Origin: Phylloscopus collybita
Taxonomy: Eukaryota > Chordata > Aves > Passeriformes > Phylloscopidae
DNA: 64,000 nt
Direction: 5' to 3'
NCBI GenBank assembly: GCA_027886175.1
Contig: JAJNNQ010000027.1
Coordinates: 3,796,001-3,860,000 of the forward strand
In this document: positions 24,601 through 39,141 of the stretch, piece after piece
Numbering within the stretch: position 1 is the first letter of the stretch
Layout: the number at the start of each line of letters is the position of its first letter
The notes under the pieces: model-generated
What the model was told of the DNA's origin: nothing
The model's database searches: none
Seen by the model: only the letters and a program-made list of their open reading frames with translations
Translations under genes and position numbers: made by a program

Positions 24601-27600
24601 CCTTCTCTGATTCACTTCTATCATTCATCTTTGTCTCCCCAGAGGAAAGTGAATTGCATTTTACCAGTGAGGAAAATGAGGTTTTTGGGAAATTCTTACA
24701 TTAATGGTAATGAGAACACTGGAATAAGATCCAACATAGATAAACTTCCTTTTAGGAGCTGGCTACTTATTTCATGTCTCACTGCATATGGAAAAAATCA
24801 CCTCACAAAAGAGATGTGAGAATACAGGATACTTGCCACCTTCACTTCTTTCTAAAGACAAGAATAAAATCTCTAGAAGGCAAAGTAATGTTAAGATAGA
24901 ATCAAGAAGAGCTCTTTTGCCATGAGGGATAACAGCAGAAAATACAGAAACCTTTGATTTACAGGGAAGGGATGAGTGGCCCCAGCCAGCCTGTGTGGTT
25001 GAAAGGTGTGTTGGGGGAAAAGACTCCAGACAATTTCAATCCACTGTGTCCAAACATGCTGCAGCTCGTTTGGAACCAAGGTTGTTTAACTGCCTTCAGC
25101 AATTTGGGGTCTTAATTTGTGTTCATTATCAGATCCATCACACATCCATCTGATTTCCTAGTGTATGTATTTGCTTAGGAACAAGCTTTTCTAAATATTT
25201 TGTCAGCTTTAATGCAACTGGCATGGGGACAGTTTGGCTTTTCATTTCTCCTTAGATAGCCTTAAGAGGGAGGAGAGACTAGACAGGTCAGTTGATGTTT
25301 GCATATTTTTCCTAACAGCATTTCTGTATTGAACCACAATTAGTTTACTGTACAATTATATTTTATCCAAAACAACTACCACAAATGGAGCTTGGACTGT
25401 GGAAAGATGCCATTGCACATAAAGCCTTAATAAATACTGAATTATGTATTATTGTACAGGACAGAAAGCATGAACCAAATATAAAGGCAGTAACCCCGTC
25501 CCAAGAATAAGAGCTAGGGAAAAACATCCACAGTATATTACACCTACATAATTACATTTACAGAGCAATTCACAAGCCAAAATATTGTTGTATTTTCCAG
25601 AAGTCATCGAATTAACAACTTCTAACTCTGTTGTATACAACAACATAAAAGAAAAGAGCTGCTCAATTTCAAGATTAAAAGTTGACCCTCCTGTATTTCT
25701 GTTCCATGGGACCTGAATCCAAAAAACCTCTCTGTTTGCATATTTAGATCCTGTGACTGTGCCACAAAAATCAACTAAGCCAACATTACTGACCAAGATA
25801 TCACTGTCCCAAATAAAACATGTAGTTACATAAGTATAGGATTTATGAGAAACTGATGCAAGGCAAAGATGTTTATTTAAATATCACAGCATGAGGTCTC
25901 AGCCTGTCAGCTGCACATGGAACAGGACTAATTCCATCCAAAGAACAGCTCATAGGGTTTTTGCTGCTTTCTAAAAAGGAATTGCAGATGATTGAGCAGG
26001 TATTTTAAAAAAGTCAACAGCCGGAAAATAACGTAATTAATAAAACAGGTAAGAGCACACATTGTTCTGGTGAAGCACCAGTAATCACAGCACAGACTGC
26101 ACCAGGTTCTGCCATAACAAAACCAAGTTCCAGTGGGATATATTTAGCAACATATTTGCCCTTGTCCTTACGTTATTATTGAATAATCAAGAAGCACTAG
26201 AAGGCAGCAATGGTTGTCTGGTGGCTTGAGGAAACCCCATCAACTTTAGCTGCACAATTCTATCTTAACAGCCAGGAATGTTGAATAAACTTGTAACTTC
26301 AATTATGAAAGAAATTTGATTCAGCAGCATCACCCCTCTCTGAGACAGTACACCCACAAATCCACATTCAAGAAAAAGAACCCAAACACATACAACATGA
26401 GAAATGCAGCTTCAAAAAAAACCCCCACCTAAATATTTTAAATAACTTTTTTTTTTTTTTCCTCCAAAATAAAAGCAGACAGAAACTGCTCTGGCTCCAA
26501 GCAACTGCACGTGCCAGTCCTAATTCTGGCAACAGCCTCAGCTGCTGCAGGAAAGATAAGGGCATTCCATAAAGTCCTCTTAAAGGTAGGGCAAGTGCTA
26601 TCAGGAAGCACAAAACCCCAACATCCCCATCCTGAAGGTGCCAGGCCAAGCAAACTTATCAGTGCTTGGAATGCCTGGCAGGGCACCAGCCAGGCCCTTC
26701 ACCTAGGATGGGTTATTTGCTCTCTCATTTCCATTTCAGAAGCAGGATTATGGAATAGTTACACTACTCTGGCAAAGCAGCCACAAAACCTGAAAATCTA
26801 TGGTTTTTAGCAGCCTATGAGCCAACCACAGATTTCACTAATGATCAGTCACATATCTGTCAGAAAGTGTGCTGGAATTGGTACAATTTTCCCTTCACCA
26901 AGACAGAAATTTTCAAATAAAATCCCAGTCTTTGATTTAAACATTTCCAAGCTACCTACTCAGAATATCATAATCCTGCTGTATCACAAGTATCTTTGCT
27001 TCCAACTCTCCCACAGAAAGATTTCTGCAGCTTCACATCAGCTCCCACTGAGCTGGGTTCACAGTGAGAACTCAATTGGCCCAGGTATTTTTCAAAGAAA
27101 CAGCACTGATACATTACAAATCTAAATCCAAATGTTACTTACAGGCAGGAAGTATTTTCTCCAAGTGTCACAAAACAGATGATGGCACCTCTTCAGAAAT
27201 GGGAACAGAAACACTGCAGAGGCTCAGAGGAATTTCCCAGTGGTCACCCTCAGCCTGTTCTCTCATTTTGCCCACTCTGAGTGCTGTGCTCTGCCAGATG
27301 TTTGCTACCTCCCTCACCTGTGAGGCTTCACTTGCATTTTATAGACAACAGCTTCCACCTGGAACAGGAACCCTCCAAAATTCCCAGCTGCCTGGCTCTC
27401 CATATTCCAGTCTGTCCTAAGGCTCTCATCTTCTATTCTCCAAATCTAAACTCATCTCACAAGAGAAGATACCTGGCATAATATATAAATTCCCTTGCCA
27501 ATTCAGAAGCAATCTTTTTTTGGTTTACCATTCTCTACCCAGCAGCCTCTGAATTTTTACTTTTTTTTTGTTTGTTTTGAGGATGTTTCTTTGCTTTTAT

Positions 27601-30600
27601 TTTCCTACTCTCTAGCCAAATTAGTAAGACTTGATTTAAAGGTCATTCTGGAAGACTGTGCACGATAAAACCAAAATCAAGTAAGTCTTTGGAGTACAGT
27701 TCAGTCCTTCATATTGAGGGGTGATAGCTGAGAAATTCTTAAGGTGGGTTTGTGATATCCAGTATAAATTTGAATCTTCAAGTGTTCAAATATTACTTTT
27801 GCCTGTCTCCTGAATCCAAAGTCTGCAATCATGGCCCAGCATTCACACATACTCACTTCTGACAGATAAATGCTGCCACTGATTTTAAGACAAGACAGAT
27901 TCTGAGAAACCCAGAGAGGATAAAACTTGGCTTTTTAATCTTTCGAGTTGAATAACTGTTCTTGGATGCTCCCTACAAGAGAGGAATGCATGTTATAAAA
28001 CCAATATTCTTGCACAAGGGGTCCATCCTGGCCCTCTGCAGCTCAGTGATGTAGCTATGATTTTATCACCAGCCTCTTAAAGCAAGAGGAAAAAAACCTC
28101 CCAAAGCGTGGCTCAGGTATGCTACCCCCAGTTCATGTTTTTTTCACCTCTATACAGGTTTGGTTGTCAGAGGGAGCAGTATCAGGAACGAGCAGTTATT
28201 AAAGCACAAGAAGCAGCATGTTGGGCACAAAGCCTTTTCTCAGCTCGTTAAGGTGCTGCTGACATTGGCCTTTTAGCCCCGGTTGCCTACGGGCTCCCCC
28301 ATCAGCCTCTCCCCCCCACCTCTCCCGGCACTAAGTGGTCACACCAGTAACAGCATGTTTGAACCACTCTGCTGAGGTTTAATTATTGCATTTGATGACA
28401 CCTGCATGATACAATTTCACACTGTTATGAAATATTAATTTGCTTTCTGTTCTGTAACATGTAGCTTTTTCAAGAGTGAAAAATAATGTTGTTACTGTCT
28501 TTATACCTTTTTTGTAGCCAAAAATTTTAGATTATTTTCCCCATCATCACTAAGCCTGTCTAAAAGAGTCTGTGTTTCTCCCCAAAAAACCCCATGTGTG
28601 TTACCCATAGCCCTCTTACCTCTTTGACTAAAAGGAAGCTCCATTATCACTTGAACAATATTTCTCCTTCACTGTCACCTTCTGCCACTCAAGGCAAAAG
28701 GACAGAACTCCTACTATTGTCTCACACACAAAAAAATAATTTTTTCTCTTATATAGGCAATAGTTCCTTTACCCCACATGCTCTGCCCATTCTCTCCAGA
28801 ATGATTACCTTATGTGCCTCCCCTGGAGAGCTGGTAAATGAGAAGTGATAAGAGACAGAGTCTCACTTTATGGAAGAGTATGTACAGTAATTTTCATTTT
28901 GTAAAAAAAATATAGCCAAGAAAGTCTATGGTCTTAAGAGGAGAATATATTCTTCAAATTATTTCAGACAGCATCACTCTTGGCAAATGTTTAAATCAGT
29001 ATTACAGGAGATTTGTTGTATGAATACAACACACATGTCAAGGCTAACTTCTAAGCCCAGCTGTTTAAATTTCCTAGATTACTTTAATTAGGGACAGCCA
29101 ACGTGTCCAGGCTCAGCTACAAAGAGTGAACATTGCAGAACATGTAACATGCAAAGTGTTCCCTCAGGACATGGGGAAATCAGAATGAACTTCAGGCAGT
29201 GGCTCCAGCTGGGCCAGGATTTCAGTGCTCTGCTTTCAGCAGCTCAGCCTTTACTTCTTTCTCATTCATGCAGAGGAGATCCAGCAGCACATCAAATCAT
29301 GGGAATCCGGATTTATCTTCTTCCCTCTACAAACCAGAGGGAAGAAAATCCAGGAAGTGGTGGACACAGTGTGCCCTCTTCCCCTGGGTCCCTGTTTGGT
29401 GGGAGGAGTAGGAAAGCACAAAAGGAGCCTCCTGGGAGAGTCTGCAAAAATCTGAACCTCAGTGATTCACGGAAATAATCTCCAGAAGTAATTAAGACCA
29501 ATCAGCTACTGTAAATAAAGAGATCTCCAGCTCTACCTAAAAGTGAAGAGGGAACATTCTTTTGAAAAATTTAATACCATGAAAAAGAAATACTTGTCAG
29601 TGCACTCGTCCATATATGCACTTGAATAAGAAGAATATACAGCAATTACCTGAAAATAAAGTGAGTTTAATATTCCAAGATGGAAAGGGAAAGAGCAGAT
29701 TCACACCACACATTTGGGGGTGGATCATCAGCCAATACAGATCACTGCAGTGTCACAATTCAAGAAATTATTTTGATGCATTTTTTGTCCTCCAAGGCAT
29801 TTATTTCTAAGATAAAGCAGATGAGCCACTGACAGGTATATCTGGGAGGAAGCATCTGGAATATTTTCTTTGAGTGTTAAGATCCAATCTATATGGCTTT
29901 CATACCAGAAAATATAGGAGAAAACAAACGAACACCCCCCCCAAAAAAAAACCCACCAAAAAAAACCCAACACCCCCCAAAAAACCAAACCAACACCAAA
30001 CCAAAAAACAAGACTGTTTCTTAACCAAGTAAAAAAGCTAAAAAATTAAGTCACACTGAAGGACACATGAAAAATGTTGTGCTTTGAAAAACAAGATGCA
30101 ATGAAGTGGCTTAGAGTGACCTGGAATGAAGCAGAATAACACTGCAAGTATATAACTGGAAAATAAATGAGAAAAAGGGTTGGGTAACCAGACCAAGGTT
30201 AAATAACCCACTTGGACTAATTCTTCAGTAATTCCGGTAATTCTACTAAATTTAAAGTAATAGACAAAGTGTTACTGACTTATCTCATCTCACTTTTCCA
30301 AGTGGGGAAAACATAATCCAATTACTAATTCCAATACTATTAAAAAAAAAAATCTTGTTTCATTCAAAAACAATTAAGAACATCCCCATTAATCTTGATA
30401 TGGATTTTAATCTGTAGGATTTTTTTCCTATAAGAGTGAAAAGCAAAAATATTTTCTTTCAAGAAAAGAATTTAAATTTGGAAGGAGTAGACTCATGTTG
30501 AAACTAAAGCAGTTTAAAAGACTTAAAACCTTTGTAAAACAGATTTTCCATTCTTTTCCAAACTGGATTAGTAATATCCTTGGAGACAGGCAAGAACTCC

Positions 30601-33600
30601 AGCCAGAGGCAAGCCATGTTGGAACACAGAGAGCAGACATTAAAAATGGATGTTGCCATCCCACTTCAAACAGAAGTTTTTCACAGTGAGAATTTTATTG
30701 TTTTAAGAAGAACATATATAGAGAGAGATGAGGACAGTGCAGAACTAGACCTTACCAGCTGGGTAAGGGAATCTCATGGAACAAGCCAGGAAATTCAACT
30801 TAAAGAAAAAATACAGAGAAGGAAAAATTCCACTTACATCAAATAATTCTGGACCAAGGAAAGGAAGAACTTTGATAAACATTCCTTCTAAAAAATTCCC
30901 ATCTAAGCTAAGGGTGGTAACCAAGTTCATAACCTTGAGAACAGCAATTTAAAAAACAAGCTGAAATGCCAGTTTTGCTGTACAGTAGAATCAAATTAAA
31001 AAGTGATGAACAGAAGCCCTCCTCAGACAGTAATCTAAACAGTTTGTGGAGCTAAATGAAATGCCATGGTTTTGTTGTCTAGACCAATAACCCCTTGCTG
31101 GCTTGTAACTCCATTATTATTGAGACACTTTCAAACATATTCCAAATTAGTATATTTTTTCAAACTTAGTAATTACTTCTATTGCCTATAAACAGCACAG
31201 GCTGCAGGAGATTTAATTATTAGTTGCCCTCAAAAGACAATCCAGCTTAGGGATAATTTCTGCTGCTATCTCAGTCACAGCAATGAAGACTTGATAAGGT
31301 AGACAGGAACAAATACAATAAGGCTGGATAAAATGAAAAACAAAACAAAACACCACAACAAAATACCCCATTTTCTTCTTTTAACTTTAAGAGAAATTAC
31401 CATGGTTTCTTTGGCAAAGATACACCTTTTAACAGCAACTGGAAACTACTGATTCTGCCAAATTCTGCTTCTGCATAGGCAGGTTGATTTCTGGGCAGTC
31501 AATAAGTCAGAGCTTCCAAATCACAAAAAAGTGGTGAGAATTTATAATAGAAAATAAAATTTCCTAAAGGAGCTGGACACATGGAACCAGAAAGAAAAAC
31601 CCTCTTTTTTATTTTTTTTTTGTTTTAAATCTTGCCCTAGTTATGTACAAGCATATAATTATTAGTTTTCCTTTGGCACAAATGGAAACCAAACCCAAAC
31701 AAACAAAATAAACTTCAAATGGAACAAACAACCCACAAAGACAGTAAGCATTTAGGTGCTTAATCATGCAGAGAATCAAAAGGCAAGCACAAAAACCAGC
31801 AACCACAATGAAGTGAAAACATATTAAAAAAAAAAAAATAACAATACCTCAGAATCTTTTCCAAACTTTGTGTGGAGTTTAGCTGGGCCTCACATCAACT
31901 CAGCCCAGAGCTGGGCTGGAGGGAAATGCTCCATGGCAGGCACCAGCCAGCCCTGGTGCCAGCAGAGCCATCGCTGCTGCTCAGGGAGGTGCTTCTTTTG
32001 GGTTTGTCATTAAATCTCTCAGAGTTCTCTTCCAACACGTTTTCGAGCTGGCTTTGCAGGACACTCTCCTCATTTCCTTCTCTTTCCCCCATTTTAAAAG
32101 TGAACCGTGGGCTCGGTGTGAGGGGTTAATTGCTGGCTCCAGGTGCCACTGAGCTGATGATGGGAAGAAACACAGCTGGTCCCATTCACAGTGGAGTTAA
32201 CAAGCACGGAGATTTAAAATTTAAAATCACACTGACAAATAAGCTTAACCCTGCCTTAAATTCAAGGATTTTAGAACTTGTAGCATTTGGTGATCCCAGC
32301 CCCTTTACACTGTGACAGCAGTTTCTAGCTTGGCATGGAATCACTGCTGTAAGATTATGATAAAGAAACTGCTTGTTCTCCCTTTCCCTGCCTCAAGAAT
32401 CAGGAGCAGCCATGCCACGGCAGGCTCAAGCAAAACCTCTCCTTGCCAGCTTGGTTTTCTGCCACAGGTTTGCCAGCTCCTTACCATTTACATGTCCACA
32501 CTCCTCTTGCCAGGAAGGGCACTCAGGACAGGAGCAACATCTCCTGCCTGAGACACCAAAACAGCCCTGAGGGGACTGTCCCACCTCCCTTGGATCCAAT
32601 TCCTGCAGAACCTGGAGGGCAACTTCTGTCACTGAGGAAAGGCTCCAAGCACACCAGGGGCAGTGGCCAGGAGGAAGAAAAAAAGAGAAACTACACCCCC
32701 CCCCACAATTTCTTTCCTCACCCCAATATACTCTGGCTGCCCCAGCAAGCCCCACCCCCCAGGCTAATTAGTTGTGCCCTCAGGCTTTGGATTGCAAAAT
32801 TCACTTTTGCCTGCACAGGTGGAATTGTTTTCTTGCTGCTCCACTAGAATGAGGACAAACAAACACTGCTTGTCAATGATGATCTTGAAGAATATCAATA
32901 CATCTACTCTGTACATAGGATGTGGGTGAAAAAACTGGAAGGAAAAAGAAACTTCAGGAACTAGGTTTTCTGTGAGATCCCTGGGTAAGCTAAAAATTTA
33001 CATGTCTTTAAAACCAAGCCAGGCAATCAAGGAAGATTTATGCCTGTAGAAACGTCTTGGAAGCTTCCACTGATTTTCTGCTTTGCAGCTTCTCCCTTTT
33101 GCAGAAAATAACCAATTAAGATCAGTTCAGAAGAGAGTTCAGGCTCTGCCACTGGTCTCCTCAGGAATGCAACCTTCTTTTCCCTGGAAAACACAGGGGG
33201 AAAGTTGTGAAGACCCAGCAGGCCAAGATATGTTAGGCCAAGCAATCAGTGGTCAGGTGTAACATGAAATCTGAGCTGGTTAACAGCTTTACCCTGCTGA
33301 AAACAGATTTTCTTCCATTTCTATGTAGACTGAAGGGATTAAAATGATTAGACACATTTATTTCACACAAAGGAAAAGATAACTTTGTGCTGGTGGGACT
33401 ACGCAGCATTTCCGTGGTATCCAAACGGTGCCAGATTATCTTCATTTACATTTCTGCATAATGTGTACTTGGTGCAGAAGACTATTTTAATGCAGCAGCA
33501 AATTTTGAAAGGGCCAGACATGGGATTTGTGCCCAAAAGACACATTTCCATGCAGCATGCATGGGAATATTCCTGCTCTTACTAATCCCCAGACCTCAAG

Positions 33601-34959
33601 GCTATAGAGCCCTGCCAGGCTCCAGGCCAGGGCCACTGAAGGGAAGTGGATTCCCCCCTGATATAAACAGGCATGACTTCTGGGATCTTTCATTAACATT
33701 TTGTCCAGAAATTCACCCAAATGGCAGCACCAAACCAACAAAGGCTCTCTGAGAACATGAATAAAGCAAGTTATCAACAAAGGCACAATTGCTGGGTGGA
33801 TGTGGCTGCACCAATTCCTGCACCAGGATGTTTTGCAAGCCTACTTGACATTTTAGCAATTGGAGAAATAAGCACCAAATTCTGTACAAAGCCTTTAATA
33901 TTCAGCTTTCATACAGAATTTGAACCTCAAATGCTCAGGTCGTAGTTCACATCTGTACTTATCTGTAAAGAGTGTCTGTGCCTGGGTTAGAATGAGCAGA
34001 AGATATTCAGTCTACAAATATGCTTCATAAAAGGAATCTCAGACTTTAAATAATGCATTTTTCTCTCGAATGGAGAAATTGAAGGTGCAGTTCCATGACA
34101 CTGCTACATCAATTAACACCTAGTTTCAGCCAAAAGAGCTAATCTTCACCTTCTGAAATAGAATAGGATGAGATAATAAAGTTCACTTCACTGAATTATT
34201 GAAGAATCTGTACTCATCTGAGGAAATTATGTGAGGGAAAAATTATTTTTGAAGTGCTATTGAAACTAGTTTTTAGAAAAATTACCTTCAGGAGTAAATT
34301 TGCACAGCAATTTATGGAAAAAATATGTGGGGGCCTTTAATGTAAGCAAACTGGGAACAGGGTAGTTTTGATTTCTGATCTTCCCATTCCCACAGCCATA
34401 GTCAAAACCCCTCAAGCCTGTAAATAAGCCAACATATTGTGCTGTTTTGATTCCTAATACTTGGTCAAATAATTTATATCATATGTAAAATAGGAAGTAT
34501 TACACTTTTATCTGGAGATCTTACACTACTCAACAGAACTATTAAAAACATTATTTCTTCTCTATACCCACAAAAAAGATGCAGAGGATTGGAATACACA
34601 AAGAAGTTTCTGCAGGGCAAGCAAGGGGATAAACCTGAAGAGCTCCAGTTATTCCATGAGAAATAGATACCTGCACATCCTCACCCTAAAAAGCAGTTAT
34701 TTCAAAAGGGGATAAATTCTTGTCTTACCTCAGGAGGTGAATGGGAGGTGGATTCACTTGTCCTGGGGTGAGAAGGTCTGTTCAGCAACCCTGCCAAGAA
34801 GCTGATGCCTTTCAAGTTCACACAATGGTTTGAACTGTTTATGCCCTGAAAGAATTTGTTTAGGTGTCCCTGACCAAAGGGAACTATCCCAGCTCAGTGA
34901 CAGAGCCAGGACAGATCTGTGTATCCACGTGGAGCCAGGCTGGAGAGCTGGGAATGTCC
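21659..34959. other. Long intergenic stretch, no gene seen
   Basis: About 13 kb of AT-rich sequence without a supportable exon. It holds T-runs (for example 23451-23466 and about 26448-26460), an A/C-only tract at 29931-30011 and many short chance ORFs. No CpG island, tRNA or recognised transposable element was seen here. Old, highly diverged elements could still be present below what can be recognised by eye. Confidence 0.55.
29931..30011. repeat. A/C-only low-complexity tract, 81 bp
   Basis: Eighty-one consecutive bases contain only A and C (G and T appear only on the other strand). The tract is built from irregular A-runs and C-runs such as CCCCCCCC, A9 and A8. No fixed period was found. 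Confidence 0.85.
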
Positions 34960-35145
34960 ACCTGGAGAAGGGAAGGTTCCAGGGAGACCTCAGAGCTCCT
35001 TCCAGGGCCTAGAGGGGCTCCAGGAGAGCTGGAGAGGGACTGGGGACAAGGGATGCAGGGACAGGACACAGGGAATGGCTTCCCCCTGCCAGAGGGCAGG
35101 GATGGATGGGATATTGGGCAGGAATTCCTCCCTCAGAGGGAAGCA
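34960..35145 (+). mobile_element. CR1 LINE fragment
   Basis: The plus-strand text 'AGGGAGACCTCAGAGCTCC' is followed by 'GAGAGCTGGAGAGGGACTGG' and 'GACAGGACACAGGGAATGGC', then a segment ending 'CAGGAATTCCTCCCTCAG'. This follows the conserved CR1 order (GGAGACCTCAGAGC..CCTTCCAG.. AGCTGGAGAGGGACT.. GGACA.GGGAATGGCTT). It is truncated at both ends. The overlapping 199-codon ORF reads partly through it and is not a gene. Confidence 0.85.
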
Positions 35146-37719
35146 AAGTTGTGAGCACACTTTTTATTCCTTTGGTGTTCAGGCACCTCACACCGGAGAG
35201 AGAACAAAAGTGCAACTCACAGCAAACCCCTTGTTCCAGGTACTGGGAAAAAATAAACGTAGCCATGGGTCATTCCTAAGTGAAAAACTCTGTCCCAAAG
35301 AGTATTCTCCTAAGTGCACTATGGAAACCATCTGTGTCAGCTTTGAAGATGAGAAATTCCACACTTGCAAGGAAAGCAATGCTGCACCAGGTGCTACAGA
35401 GCTGAGGGTAACAGCTGGACTGATCAGCTCCCCCCAGCTGCAAGATGGAATTCCCAGCACCATTAGTGTTTGCTTAAAAATTCCACATCAAAAAGAGGAG
35501 AGGACTATCCAGTTTTAATATTTCCACCCTTTATAATATTTATGGAGCAGATAACTTTCTGTAGCCATTCTTTTAAAGGTTTTGCTTGGCCTTTTACTTG
35601 TTTACTTCAGGACGTGTCCAAACAGCTCATGTAAAGCGAGAATGAGAGTTCTAAAATCTTAATTGCCAGCTTGCTGGTAGATATTACCTGATTGCAACAA
35701 GTAAATGAGAAAACTAGATGAAAAAAGAGGGAGAAAAAGAAAAAGAACTGTTTTTGTTTGTTTTTTTTTTTTAATGTACTGTAACTTTTATATCTTAATC
35801 AACCCAAAGGAGTTGCAAAAAGCTCCCATTTGAAAAACCTACTTCAGCTAATGTGCTTTTCTTGGGGAAAAAATAAATGCAAAAAAATTAAATAAGACAT
35901 CTGAGCTAAGGGAAATAGATTGCTGACCCGTGTCTTGGGACTTTTTTTTTTTTTCCAGTAAGGATGCTATTTTAAGGTTATAATTAGAGCTGGTTTGAAA
36001 GAAGCAGTGAAAAGAAATGCGTTGGTGATTTGCCCAAATTAACTCCAGTTTTGAGGAAAACCAGCTACTTTGAGTAACATCATTTACAGGCACTATAAAG
36101 TCAGTGTCATTTAGTTCTTAATTTTAAATTCTTCATGTTTCTGATCGTAGTAATTCTCTTGACACAGCAGCCATTCAGTGTAACATGACACCAGGAGGCA
36201 CAGAAAAGTGGTTTCTCTGACTTGTCATGCCAGTTTTGCAGTTCAAGCTCTTCTCAAACGCTGCTTTTTGGCAACTCACATTGTGCAATGATTATGAAAG
36301 AGGCATTTTGGAGTTTCTAAAGGGTACTCTAAGGAGGCAGCTGACTCCCTCATTCCTACAGTGCCTCAGTAATTATTTCTCATCCTACAGGGCTTCCAGT
36401 ATGTAATTTTATTATCAGGATTAATCAAGGGGAATGATTCATGCTTAGTGGAAAGCAAGGTAAGTTCAACACAGCATTAGGGCTGAAAAATGCACGACTC
36501 AGAGTGAACTCACAACAGGATGAAGCTTTAACAACTGGCTCGTGTAGACTGCTCTCTCTGCTGTCACTTCCAAAAATACAAGTTCTATTCCAAGAGTGAC
36601 AAAATAACAAATGGTTCCACACCTGCTTCATTTCAGTGATGGTACAGAAATGGGTGCTTTGGCTCATTTTCCTAAACTGATATAAAACAAAGGGATGTGA
36701 AAAGGAAGGAAAGGAATGGAGAAACTCCAGCTTTTAATTTTGTTTCTGAACCCACAAAAATTCAAGCCCCAGTTCATCTCTCTTTTGGGACACAAGATTA
36801 TTGGTACTATTATTGGTACTACTCTTTCCTTATTGTGTCAGCTGTAATAAATGCAATTTAAAGTGACACTTTAGAGCAGCTCAGTGCCTTTTTTACTGGG
36901 CTCATGAGGGACTGGCACCTCCTGGTGCTGAACACGTGTAGCTGGAGATCACACCTTGCTTAGGAGACCTGCAAGGAAGCATCTGCATATTTTACGAATT
37001 CTTTCCCCATTTTTTTTTTTCTTCTAAAATAAAGCCAGCAAAATTAGAATTTTTCAGGTAGCTCTGACAGATCAGAGTGCCTTGATCAGACACCACCACA
37101 CTGTCCCTGTGTTTCTCCTCCTCAGAAAAACAAAATTACCTTTGCAAGAGACCATTCTGGCAAGACTGGATTTACTTTCACCTAAACCATGAAAGTTAAC
37201 TCAGGACTGAGGACAACAGCCAGACAGCAATTTAAAACTCCAGTGCCCTAAAGGAAAATATATAAGCATATTTTTCAAGTCCAATTAAGGTTTTGGCTCT
37301 GAGCACTTGGCAGAAGGAGAATAAACATTTTATGACTTGCCTTTGCATGGATGGTGCTATGAGGAATTGATGTATTAACTAACAAGGTCCCTGTGAGTCA
37401 TTTTTGACTTTGAGAGAGGGACAGGGGAATCAGAGAATGGAGGGAATGCAGATTGCACTCAAAGCTGTTTTACCAGCACTCCTGGGGGCAGTGTGTTCAG
37501 CAGTGTGTTTTCAGAGAAAAAAAATAATCACTTTTGTGGTAAGTGATTTTAAAGCAGGAATTCAGTTTCTTTGCAGGATGCCTTCAGCTCCTCAGCTCTG
37601 CACAGAGTGATGCTTATCTCTGACAGCAAGAAATGGTAACAGCTACTTCCAGACCTTGAAGCAAAATCAGGGCATATGGGTTGTGAGGAGCTACTGCAGT
37701 TCCTGTAAGGACTTTTGAA
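35146..37719. other. Intergenic DNA, no gene seen
   Basis: AT-rich, with T-runs near 35759-35772 and 35940-35954. No exon, RNA gene or recognised transposable element was seen. Confidence 0.6.
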
Positions 37720-38110
37720 GGCAATTCCTGGAAAGAGTTTCGATCCAAGATTTCCTAGAAAACCTGGGAAAAATCTCAGGAAGGGTCTAAATCCAGGATG
37801 GGAAATTCCTTAAATAGCACAGGAACTACTTCAGGTTCTAGATCCAGGAATCCCTATAAAAAGTGAGAAAAGGCCAAGAAAGGTTGTAGGTCCAGAAATT
37901 CTGGAAAAGATCTCTGTCCAGGAATTCCTGGAAAGATCACACATTCAAGAGCACTTGCAAAGCCCAGGAAAACTAGAAAAGATTTAGATCAATTAATTTC
38001 CAGAAAGTGATTTGGAAATTCTTTGACAGTTTCTCAGTACAGTAAATCATAACTCAATGGTCTCAATCTAGGTATTCCTGGGAAGGATCTTGGTCCAGGA
38101 TATCCAGGAA
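37720..38110. repeat. Decayed minisatellite, about 48-51 bp period
   Basis: The word ATCCAGGA or TCCAGGAATTCC recurs in degraded form. TCCA-type cores lie near 37744, 37792, 37843, 37891, 37917 and 38094, mostly 48-51 bp apart with one half-step of 26 bp. Each core is followed by a TTCCTGGAAA or TCTGGAAAAG variant. The clearest is a perfect 14-bp palindrome, CCAGGAATTCCTGG, at 37918-37931. Divergence between units is high, so this is an old array. No coding role is seen. Confidence 0.65.
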
Positions 38111-39141
38111 AGCTCCTAAAAAGCCCCAAATATTCCTAAAAAGTGTATAGATGTCAGAATTTTTAAAAAATACCGTATCCTGAATGTTGTTTATTCTAAG
38201 TTGTTTAAACAAATTGTTTGAGTAACTTTTACATTTCATCATTTGGTTTAAAGCCAGTAACACTTTCCATATGGACAAATCACTTCCCAGCTGAGCATTG
38301 TGGTACTGGAAAGATGAATAAAATTGGAGTCTCCCTTATGAAGTTTCTTCATTATTTGTGAAGAAGAACTCCAAAAAAAGCCCCAAACAAACCCAACAAA
38401 TGTACTAGGACACCTGTGAGTTATTTTTTTAAGCAGTTTGGTTCAACTTCAGAGAAGCGACGTGGGCTTTGCCACCAAGTACTTCAAACCAATCCTGCTA
38501 ATTAGGATTTCAAGTTCAACACTGACATAAACAGATTGGCAAACTAATTTTGGGATCTGCAGCTCAGGGGAGGTTTTTTCTAGGTCTGGTCTATTTAGGA
38601 TGATGTGATGAATACCATCAGTGTGAGTGGGGTCTTTCACATCTTCCATTTACACAGCTGGCCCCAACATTTAATCTCTCCAGAATCCAGTTCATTCCTC
38701 TCCAGCTGCTCTGACTCAATAATGCTGACAGAAAAATTTCACTTCAGTGGAACAAGTGGCTCTGCCCCTCAGCAGCAATTTCTGAAGGAAGGAAGGAAAC
38801 TCCATTCTGTGACAATTCCTTTGCTGACCACAGCTCACAGCTCACCACTCACTGGAAGTAGAGCTGCAGACCCGGGGAGGAAAACTTTGGACTTCTGGGC
38901 TCCTCATTATCTTCTGAGAATTTTTTTCTTCCACAGACACAAGTTTTAAGCTATAACCTTCTGCTCATAAAATAAGCTAAAAGATACCAATGACTTCAAT
39001 GAGAAAGTCCTCCCAAAAAGCACACAGGAGCTTTAAAAGGGTGAAGTGTAAAGATTAAAAGTCCAGCTGATTTCAGAAGGATGTATGAAACGGGGGAAAA
39101 AAAATCTCAAGGCACAGGTACTTCTAATATAAATAACACCT

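Noticed and set aside
34919..35518. 199-codon plus-strand ORF containing HTGERTK, like a zinc-finger linker
   Set aside because: No C2H2 cysteine/histidine pairs are spaced correctly around it. The first third runs through a CR1 fragment. The linker-like word is most likely chance.
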